Shown one piece after another: positions 1-4,633 of a stretch of 9,196 nt of DNA. Location: contig JAEXGP010000017.1 in assembly GCA_023450775.1 (NCBI GenBank), forward strand, positions 1 to 9,196. The letters run 5' to 3'. The position numbers were made by a program, and so were the translations under genes. Numbering within the stretch: the stretch's first letter is position 1; each line of letters begins with the position of its first letter. Below the pieces are notes generated by a model. It worked only from the letters and a program-made list of their open reading frames with translations. It had not been told where the DNA came from and made no database searches. This DNA is from Actinomycetes bacterium (GTDB lineage: Bacteria; Actinomycetota; Acidimicrobiia; Acidimicrobiales; Microtrichaceae).

Positions 1-169
1 GGCCGGGTCGGGGGTGGACGTGCGGGTCGCGCTCGGCGGCGAGCTCCGTCCCGGCGGCCTGGCGACGGTGACGGTGACCGGTCGGCCGACCTCGCTCCCG
101 ATCGTCGGCGTGGTCCTGGCCGGCGTCGAGCTGCGGGAACGCCTGGTCGTGCGCGTCGAGGGACCGTGA
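1..169 (+). CDS. C-terminal end of a TadE-like pilus/secretion protein (partial)
   Basis: The frame starting at base 2 is open from the window edge and stops at TGA 167-169, giving the last 55 residues of a protein whose start lies outside. The piece has alternating valine-rich strands (VDVRVAL, ATVTVTG), a proline and hydrophobic centre (SLPIVGVVLAGVEL) and ends VVRVEGP. This layout resembles the C-terminal beta-rich part of TadE/TadG-type minor pilins of actinobacterial Tad pilus clusters. In mycobacteria a Tad cluster lies close to the same helicase found next door here, which supports the reading. It converges on the helicase gene with 37 bases between the stops and no convincing terminator. 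No membrane helix or signal peptide can be assessed in this fragment. Coding status is likely from frame and composition; the family name is an inference from a short tail. Confidence 0.55.
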   Translation, partial: AGSGVDVRVALGGELRPGGLATVTVTGRPTSLPIVGVVLAGVELRERLVVRVEGP

Positions 170-206
170 CCAGCCCGGGCGGGGCGAGTGCGACCGGGCG
201 ACGCGC

Positions 207-2762
207 TCAGGAGGCCGGTCGGGCCGACGGCGCCTCGTCGGCCGCGGCCACACCCAGCGTGGCGGCGAGCAGGCGGACGGCACCCGCCTTGGCGAGCGGC
301 TCGTTGCCGTTGCCGCACTTCGGTGACTGCACGCAGCTGGGGCACCCGTCGTCGCACCCGCACGCGCGGATGACGTCGAGCGTGGCGGCCAGGTGCCGGT
401 CCGACGCCTCGAACGCCAGCTCGGCGATGCCGGCGCCGCCCTCGTGCGCGTCGTGGATGAACACGGTGGGCATGCCGGTGTCGGACAGCCATGCGGTGGA
501 GACGCCGCCCACGTCCCAGCGGTCGCAGATGGTGAACAGGGGAAGGATGCCGATGGCGGCGTGCTCGAGCGCGTGCAGCGCGCCCGGCAGCTCCCGGTCG
601 CCGACCTCGGCCCGACCGACCAGCTCGTCGGAGAACGTGTACCAGACGGCCCGGGTGACGAGCTGCGAGGGCGGCAGATCGAGGGGCGCGCGGTCGAGCA
701 CCTCGTGGGTGCGCACGCTGCGCGTCTGGTAGCCGACCACCTGGGTGGTGACCTCCACCGAGCCGAGCGCCAGCGCGGCCGCACCGACCTGTCCGCCATC
801 GGACTGCTCCAGGACCCGGATCGAGGTCTCGGACCGCGTGCGCGTGTACACGGACCCGTCGGCCGGCTCGACGATCGCGGTTCGGGCGTCGAGGTCCAGG
901 TCGAGCACGGTCCACGGCCGGCCCTGGTGCAGGTAGACCGCGCCCGGGTGGACCACGGCCGCGGCCCGGGACGCCTCCACCGTGCCGATGAGCTGGTCCT
1001 CGGTGTCGCGGATGCGCAGCTCGCCCCGGGAGGCCGAGCGCAGCCCGATGGTGGGTGCCGGCAGGCCCCGACCCGTCCACACGACGACGCGACCGCCCTT
1101 CCTGCGCCGCACCGACGCACGGTCGCTGAGCACCAGCCGGCGGACGCCTTCGTCGAGCTGCTCGGGCCACAGGTCCTCGTCCGCGCGGCTCAGCGCCTGC
1201 TCCTGCGCTGCGCAGGCCAGGTGCGGCACGTAGACGAACGGGTTGTCGGGGTTGATCACCGCCGGCTCGGGGCTGCGGCCGAACAGCTCGTGGGGGTTGC
1301 GGACCATCCACTGGTCCAGCTGGTCCTGCCCGGCGATCAGCACGGCGAGCGACGGCCGCCGCTCCCGCCCGCCGCGCCCCACCTGCTGCCAGAACGAGGC
1401 GATCGTGCCCGGGTAGCCGCTGAGCACCACGGCATCGAGGCCACCCACGTCCACGCCGAGCTCGAGCGCGCTCGTGGCCACCACGCAGCGCAGCCGTCCG
1501 CTGAACAGCTCGTCCTCGATCTCGCGCCGCTCCTCGGCCAGGTAGCCGGCGCGGTAGGACCGCACGGTGGGGGCCAGCTCGTCGGGCAGGCGGTGCCGGA
1601 TCTCGGATGCGACGAGCTCGGTGGCCCGTCGCGACCGGCAGAACACGAGCGTCCGCAGACCGGCGGCGACCAGCCGGGCGGCGGCCGAGGCGGACTCGGC
1701 GTGCACCGACCACCGGCGGTCGACCGCACCGCTCGCCGCCTCGATCTCCTCGAGGTCCTCCAGGTCGTCCTCGATGTCGTCGTCCTCGGTGCCGTCGCCG
1801 GCGCCCGTGTCGGCAGGAGCGCCATCGCCCGGAGCGGGCGCGCCGTCGGGCGGGAGGGCGCCGACGAGCTCGGCCTCGGGGTTCCAGAGCACGACCGTGC
1901 GCGTGCCCGACGGCGAGCCGTCGACGGTGACCGCCTGCACGTCCAGGCCGCACAGCTCCGACGCCAGCCGGGCCGGGTCGCCGATCGTCGCCGAGGTGAA
2001 GACGAAGCGCGGCGAGCCGCCGTAGGTCTCCGAGAGGCGCCGCAACCGACGCAGGACCTGCGCGGTGTGGGTGCCGAACACCCCGCGCAGCACGTGGAGC
2101 TCGTCGACGACGACCAGTTCCAGACGGTGCAGGAACGACGCCCATCGCCCGTGGTTGGGGAGGATGCCGTGGTGGAGCATCTCGGGGTTGGTCAGCAGGA
2201 TGTCGGCGTTGGCCCGCACCCACGTCCGCTCCTCGGGGGTGCAGTCCCCGTCGTAGGTGGCGGCGACCACGCCGGGCAGGTCCCAGCCCACGAGCGTGCG
2301 CAGCTGGTCCTGGGCCAGCGCCTTGGTGGGGAACACCATGAGCGTGGTGGCGCCGCGCTCCAGCGCCGCCTCGACGGCCGGCACCTGGTAGCAGAGCGAC
2401 TTGCCCGACGCCGTGGGCGTGGCCAGCACGACCGACCGCCCGTCGCGCACCAGGTCGATCGCCCGGGCCTGGTGCGACCACAGCGGCACGTCGCCGAGGC
2501 GGGCCTCGAGCTCGGGGTGCAGCGGGCGCTCGGTGGTGGCGAGCCGGGCGGGCCGGCCGCCGAGCCGCTCCACGTGGACCACGCGCGGATCGAGCGACCA
2601 CTCCGCCACCAGTGCGTCGATCCGGTCCTGGTCCAGCTCCGACGCGTCGATGGTGGCCGGATCGAGGGCGGCAGGGTCGATGGTGGCCGGATCGGTGGCG
2701 CGCTCGTCGGTGGGGTCGTCCGAAGGCTGGTGATCGGGCGCGTCGGTGTGAGGGGCGGCCAT
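207..2762 (-). CDS. DExH-box ATP-dependent helicase, MrfA/YprA/Hrq1-like with C-terminal cysteine cluster (DUF1998/MZB type)
   Basis: The product is an 851-residue superfamily 2 DNA helicase, cytoplasmic and probably used in DNA repair; the Bacillus relative MrfA acts on mitomycin damage. All core motifs are visible: Walker A ATPTASGKS at 114-122, DELH at 220-223, TSATI at 256-260, the TLVFCRS strand near 371-377, motif V ATSALELGVDVG near 429-440, and motif VI QQVGRGGR at 459-466. The C-terminal part ends in a cysteine cluster, C801, C803, C807, C810 and C816, matching the zinc-binding MZB region of this family. I chose ATG at 2760-2762 because helicase homology begins soon after it. The frame stays open further upstream, but that stretch runs through the divergent STAS gene. 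There is no Shine-Dalgarno site; a TAGCGT box four bases short of leaderless spacing lies upstream. Two oddities are an acidic insert at residues 303-345 between the RecA-like lobes and pentad repeats at the N-terminus. Family assignment is firm; the exact repair role is inferred. Confidence 0.95.
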   Translation of the reverse strand: MAAPHTDAPDHQPSDDPTDERATDPATIDPAALDPATIDASELDQDRIDALVAEWSLDPRVVHVERLGGRPARLATTERPLHPELEARLGDVPLWSHQARAIDLVRDGRSVVLATPTASGKSLCYQVPAVEAALERGATTLMVFPTKALAQDQLRTLVGWDLPGVVAATYDGDCTPEERTWVRANADILLTNPEMLHHGILPNHGRWASFLHRLELVVVDELHVLRGVFGTHTAQVLRRLRRLSETYGGSPRFVFTSATIGDPARLASELCGLDVQAVTVDGSPSGTRTVVLWNPEAELVGALPPDGAPAPGDGAPADTGAGDGTEDDDIEDDLEDLEEIEAASGAVDRRWSVHAESASAAARLVAAGLRTLVFCRSRRATELVASEIRHRLPDELAPTVRSYRAGYLAEERREIEDELFSGRLRCVVATSALELGVDVGGLDAVVLSGYPGTIASFWQQVGRGGRERRPSLAVLIAGQDQLDQWMVRNPHELFGRSPEPAVINPDNPFVYVPHLACAAQEQALSRADEDLWPEQLDEGVRRLVLSDRASVRRRKGGRVVVWTGRGLPAPTIGLRSASRGELRIRDTEDQLIGTVEASRAAAVVHPGAVYLHQGRPWTVLDLDLDARTAIVEPADGSVYTRTRSETSIRVLEQSDGGQVGAAALALGSVEVTTQVVGYQTRSVRTHEVLDRAPLDLPPSQLVTRAVWYTFSDELVGRAEVGDRELPGALHALEHAAIGILPLFTICDRWDVGGVSTAWLSDTGMPTVFIHDAHEGGAGIAELAFEASDRHLAATLDVIRACGCDDGCPSCVQSPKCGNGNEPLAKAGAVRLLAATLGVAAADEAPSARPAS
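1728..1856 (-). other. Acidic, low-complexity insert between the two RecA lobes of the helicase
   Basis: This stretch codes for helicase residues 303-345, between motif III (TSATI) and motif IV. It begins with a Pro/Gly/Ala/Asp-rich part (PPDGAPAPGDG) and continues into an almost purely acidic run (EDDDIEDDLEDLEEIE). It is predicted to be flexible and strongly negative. It stays in frame and lies between well-conserved blocks, so it is an insertion in a working protein and not a frameshift. Confidence 0.8.
2646..2694. repeat. Direct repeat (19 bp, 30-bp period) encoding N-terminal pentads of the helicase
   Basis: The sequence GTCGATGGTGGCCGGATCG occurs at 2646-2664 and again, identical, at 2676-2694. 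It lies in the helicase N-terminus and codes for part of a series of five-residue units (ATDPA, TIDPA, ALDPA, TIDAS, ELDQD, RIDAL; residues about 22-50). The 30-bp spacing equals two pentads, consistent with tandem duplication in a disordered N-terminal extension ahead of the helicase core. Confidence 0.85.
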
Positions 2763-2772
2763 CGCGCCAGGA

Positions 2773-2778
2773 ACGCTA
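2773..2778 (-). promoter_or_regulatory. Putative -10 box TAGCGT for the helicase gene
   Basis: Read on the minus strand, bases 2778-2773 are TAGCGT, a TANNNT-type actinobacterial -10 box. The predicted transcription start falls near 2766, only about four bases before the helicase ATG, giving a nearly leaderless mRNA. The absence of a Shine-Dalgarno site before this ATG agrees with that. No clear -35 box is visible. Confidence 0.5.
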
Positions 2779-2806
2779 CGCCGCCGCTCTGACGGTCCCC
2801 CGGCAC

Positions 2807-2833
2807 CCGGCGCGCCGGTCGACGACCTGGTCG
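2807..2833. promoter_or_regulatory. Palindrome cluster in the divergent helicase/STAS promoter region (possible operator)
   Basis: Bases 2807-2818 are a perfect 12-bp palindrome, CCGGCGCGCCGG. Overlapping it, 2817-2833 read GGTCGaCGACCtGGTCG, three alternating inverted half-sites around single-base centres. They lie between the two facing -10 boxes, where a shared regulator would bind. GC-rich DNA yields such palindromes by chance fairly often, so the operator role is an inference. Confidence 0.35.
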
Positions 2834-2844
2834 CGCCGGGCCGT

Positions 2845-2862
2845 GGCGCCCTGAGGGGCGCC
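2845..2862. promoter_or_regulatory. Inverted repeat directly upstream of the STAS -10 box
   Basis: GGCGCCC (2845-2851) and GGGCGCC (2856-2862) form a perfect 7-bp inverted repeat around TGAG. It overlaps the expected -35 region and ends two bases before the TAGCGT box at 2865. If transcription starts at 2877, the repeat is not in the STAS mRNA, so a DNA-binding site is more likely than an RNA hairpin. Confidence 0.4.
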
Positions 2863-2864
2863 GG

Positions 2865-2870
2865 TAGCGT
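2865..2870 (+). promoter_or_regulatory. Putative -10 box TAGCGT for the STAS gene (leaderless)
   Basis: TAGCGT at 2865-2870 fits the TANNNT -10 pattern. Counting it as -12 to -7 puts the +1 base exactly at 2877, the G of the STAS gene's GTG start. This is the spacing expected of a leaderless actinobacterial transcript, and there is no Shine-Dalgarno site upstream. The same hexamer occurs in mirror orientation before the divergent helicase. Confidence 0.6.
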
Positions 2871-2876
2871 GGTGCG

Positions 2877-3197
2877 GTGCTGTTCGACGTGCGGGTGCTG
2901 CCGGTGGGGGACTGGGACGTCCTGTCCGTGGTCGGCGACCTGGACCTGGCCACGCTGCCGGCGCTGCGCCAGGTGTTCGACCGGATCGAGGCGTCGGATG
3001 CCGCCGTGGATCTGAGCGGCGTCGACTACGTCGACCCGGTGACGCTCGGCGCGCTCCTGGTCGGGTCGCTGCGCGCCGGCCGTTCGGGCGGCCGGTTCGC
3101 GGTCGTCTGCCCGCCGGGCCCGGCGAGGGACCTGCTGGCCGAGACCGGCGTGGACCGCATCCTCACCGTCGTCGACGACCAGACCGCTCTGCCCTGA
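2877..3197 (+). CDS. STAS-domain protein, BldG-like anti-anti-sigma factor lacking the phospho-serine
   Basis: A 106-residue single-domain STAS protein. It aligns well with SpoIIAA/RsbV/BldG proteins: a strand ending GDLDLATLPALRQV (20-33), VDLSGVDYVD (44-53), LGALLVG (57-63), a strand FAVVCP (74-79) and a last helix and strand LLAETGVDRILTVV. Family members bind an anti-sigma kinase and free a sigma factor when unphosphorylated. The phospho-acceptor serine of the D-S-T-G-L-G motif is replaced here: residues 53-58 are D-P-V-T-L-G, with proline at the serine position. The protein may therefore be permanently unphosphorylated or have another role; T56, two residues on, is a less likely acceptor. 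The start is GTG 2877, the first start after an in-frame TAG at 2865. No anti-sigma kinase gene is adjacent. The position between the helicase and topA matches bldG in Streptomyces, from memory. Confidence 0.88.
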   Translation: MLFDVRVLPVGDWDVLSVVGDLDLATLPALRQVFDRIEASDAAVDLSGVDYVDPVTLGALLVGSLRAGRSGGRFAVVCPPGPARDLLAETGVDRILTVVDDQTALP

Positions 3198-3217
3198 CCG
3201 GCCGCTGGCGCCCACAT

Positions 3218-3238
3218 CGGACCCTCCGGCGCGGTCCG
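3218..3238. terminator. Possible bidirectional terminator hairpin between convergent genes
   Basis: CGGACC (3218-3223) and GGTCCG (3233-3238) form a perfect 6-bp stem with a 9-base loop in the 46-base gap between the STAS stop and the acyl-CoA dehydrogenase stop. On the plus strand it is followed by TTCCTT, not a full T-run. The location suits termination from both sides, but the stem is short. Confidence 0.4.
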
Positions 3239-3243
3239 TTCCT

Positions 3244-4458
3244 TCAGTCGGTGTGGCGGGCGAGCTCCTGGCGGGCGACCTGGCGGCGGTGCACCTCGTC
3301 GGGGCCGTCGGCGAAGCGCAGCGTGCGCAGCCCCGCGTACATCTGAGCCAGCGGGAAGTCGTCGGACACGCCGCCGCCGCCGTGGGCCTGGATCGCCCGG
3401 TCGACCACGCGCAGCGCCATGTTGGGGGCCACGACCTTGATCGCCGAGATCTCGATCGCCGCGCCCTTCGAGCCGACGGTGTCCATCAGGTAGGCCGCCT
3501 TCAGCGTGAGCAGGCGGGCCTGCTCGATCTCGATGCGGGAGTCCGCGATCCACTCGCGCACCACGCCTTGGTCGGCGAGCGGCTTGCCGAAGGCCACGCG
3601 GTCGGTCACACGCCGGCACATCAGGTCGAGCGCCCGCTCGGCGATGCCGATGCAGCGCATGCAGTGGTGGATGCGGCCCGGACCGAGTCGGGCCTGGGCG
3701 ATCGCGAACCCGGAGCCCTCCTCCGACAGCAGGTTCGACACCGGCACGCGGACGTCGTCGAACTCCAGCTCGCAATGGCCCTCGCGGTCGTTGTAGCCGA
3801 ACACCGGCAGGTCCCGGACCCGCGTGAGGCCGGGCGTGTCCATGGGGACGAGGACCATCGACTGCTGCAGGTGCCGCGGCGCGTCCGGGTCGGTCTTGCC
3901 CATGACGATGAGGATCTTGCAGCGGTCCGAGGCCGCGCCCGAGATCCACCACTTGCGGCCGTTGAGCACGTAGTCGTCGCCGTCGCGCTCGATCCGGAGC
4001 TGGATGTTGGTGGCGTCCGACGATGCGACGTCGGGCTCGGTCATGGCGAACGCCGAACGGATCTCACCCTCGAGCAGCGGCACCAGCCACTGCTCCTGCT
4101 GCTCGGGCGTGCCGAAGAGCGACAGCACCTCCATGTTCCCCGTGTCGGGCGCTGCGCAGTTGAGGGCCTCGGGGGCCAGGGCGGAGGACCGCCCGGTGAT
4201 CTCGGCCAGGTAGGCGTAGTCGAGGTTCGGCAGCGGGTCGGGCGTCCACTCCGTCCGGTGCGGCAGGAAGAGGTTCCAGAGACCGCGCTCACGGGCGGCG
4301 GTCTTCAACTCCTCGACGATCGGCGGGTGGAAGTGGGGGTCGCCGGAGGCCGCCATCTGCTCCCGGTACACCGGCTCGGCCGGGTACACGTGGCTGTCCA
4401 TGAACTCGAGCAACCGGTCCCGGAGCTCCTTGCCACGATCCGATGGTTCGAGGTTCAT
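3244..4458 (-). CDS. Acyl-CoA dehydrogenase, ACAD10/11-type, with Asp as probable catalytic base
   Basis: A 404-residue FAD-dependent acyl-CoA dehydrogenase, cytoplasmic, expected to make the alpha-beta double bond in an acyl-CoA and pass electrons to electron-transfer flavoprotein. Residues 1-130 are the helical N-domain (HVYPAEPVYREQM, LWNLFLP). The middle beta domain carries the signature FAMTEPDVASSDAT (137-150) and GRKWWISGA (167-175). The C-domain has VAFGKPLADQGVVREWIADSRIE (288-310) and QAHGGGGVSDD (357-367). Near the end, RFADGPDEVH (381-390) aligns with the YEGT catalytic-glutamate motif of medium-chain enzymes, putting Asp384 at the base position. Together with the HCMRCIG region, this points to the ACAD10/ACAD11 branch, in which some members act on 4-hydroxyacyl substrates with a kinase partner. 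No kinase, ETF or thiolase gene is nearby, so the substrate cannot be told. The ATG start is supported by GAGGA six bases upstream. Confidence 0.95.
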   Translation of the reverse strand: MNLEPSDRGKELRDRLLEFMDSHVYPAEPVYREQMAASGDPHFHPPIVEELKTAARERGLWNLFLPHRTEWTPDPLPNLDYAYLAEITGRSSALAPEALNCAAPDTGNMEVLSLFGTPEQQEQWLVPLLEGEIRSAFAMTEPDVASSDATNIQLRIERDGDDYVLNGRKWWISGAASDRCKILIVMGKTDPDAPRHLQQSMVLVPMDTPGLTRVRDLPVFGYNDREGHCELEFDDVRVPVSNLLSEEGSGFAIAQARLGPGRIHHCMRCIGIAERALDLMCRRVTDRVAFGKPLADQGVVREWIADSRIEIEQARLLTLKAAYLMDTVGSKGAAIEISAIKVVAPNMALRVVDRAIQAHGGGGVSDDFPLAQMYAGLRTLRFADGPDEVHRRQVARQELARHTD

Positions 4459-4464
4459 CCGCCG

Positions 4465-4469
4465 TCCTC
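4465..4469 (-). promoter_or_regulatory. Ribosome binding site of the acyl-CoA dehydrogenase
   Basis: On the minus strand bases 4469-4465 read GAGGA, six bases before the ATG at 4458. This fixes the start and contrasts with the helicase and STAS genes, which have no such site. Confidence 0.75.
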
Positions 4470-4488
4470 ACGTCGCTGTGGTGCCGGT

Positions 4489-4527
4489 CGGAGCGCCTCC
4501 GGCCGGGCCCGCCGGGCGCTCCGGAGG
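4489..4527. repeat. Overlapping inverted repeats with two alternative pairings
   Basis: CGGAGCGCC (4489-4497) pairs perfectly with GGCGCTCCG (4515-4523). A second pairing, CCTCCGG (4496-4502) with CCGGAGG (4521-4527), uses bases of the first, so the two stems exclude each other. The element lies between the divergent acyl-CoA dehydrogenase and topA genes. It would be in the 5' leader of the dehydrogenase mRNA if that starts near 4530. It could be a regulatory RNA structure, an operator, or GC-rich coincidence. Confidence 0.4.
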
Positions 4528-4536
4528 GCCGTTCGC

Positions 4537-4542
4537 ACCCTA
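4537..4542 (-). promoter_or_regulatory. Weak -10 candidate (TAGGGT) for the acyl-CoA dehydrogenase
   Basis: The minus strand reads TAGGGT at 4542-4537, a TANNNT match. It would place transcription start near 4530 and give a leader of about 72 bases containing the inverted repeats and the GAGGA site. No -35 box is seen. Confidence 0.25.
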
Positions 4543-4607
4543 GACCCGCGCTGGTGCCGGACCGCCCGGCGACCACCTCCCGGGGACCGCACCCCGGTGG
4601 AGGGTGG

Positions 4608-4615
4608 TTGACAAT
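4608..4615 (+). promoter_or_regulatory. AT-rich promoter-like element upstream of topA (TTGACAAT)
   Basis: TTGACAAT at 4608-4615 stands out in very GC-rich DNA. It can be read as a perfect -35 box (TTGACA), but then the -10 region would overlap the ATG at 4634 and no good hexamer is there. Alternatively GACAAT (4610-4615) may be a -10 box, matching TATAAT at four of six positions, with transcription from about 4622 and a 12-base leader that keeps the Shine-Dalgarno site. The second reading fits the gene better. Confidence 0.4.
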
Positions 4616-4624
4616 CGGTCCGCC

Positions 4625-4629
4625 GGGAG
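4625..4629 (+). promoter_or_regulatory. Ribosome binding site of topA
   Basis: GGGAG at 4625-4629 lies four bases before ATG 4634 and favours this start over the GTG at 4604, which would add ten unconserved residues, and the GTG at 4646, which has no such site. Confidence 0.6.
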
Positions 4630-4633
4630 TGTC

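Noticed and set aside
170..206. Possible terminator between the first gene and the helicase stop
   Set aside because: The 37-base gap contains GC-rich runs but no stable, well-formed inverted repeat followed by T residues.
2646..2694. Short-repeat array suggestive of CRISPR
   Set aside because: Only two 19-bp copies with 11-base spacing, in frame inside a coding region.
393..2792. Long plus-strand frame (799 codons) across the helicase
   Set aside because: It is a GC-driven shadow frame: Arg/Gly/His/Val-rich, without motifs, antisense to a helicase with every motif intact.
2763..3215. N-terminal extension of the helicase frame to about 1002 residues
   Set aside because: The extra residues are antisense to the STAS gene and its promoter, are Arg/Gln/His-rich and show no domain; the ATG at 2762 sits next to a -10 box.
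3253..4611. Plus-strand frame opposite the acyl-CoA dehydrogenase
   Set aside because: No recognisable domain, low-complexity composition, and fully antisense to a well-conserved enzyme.
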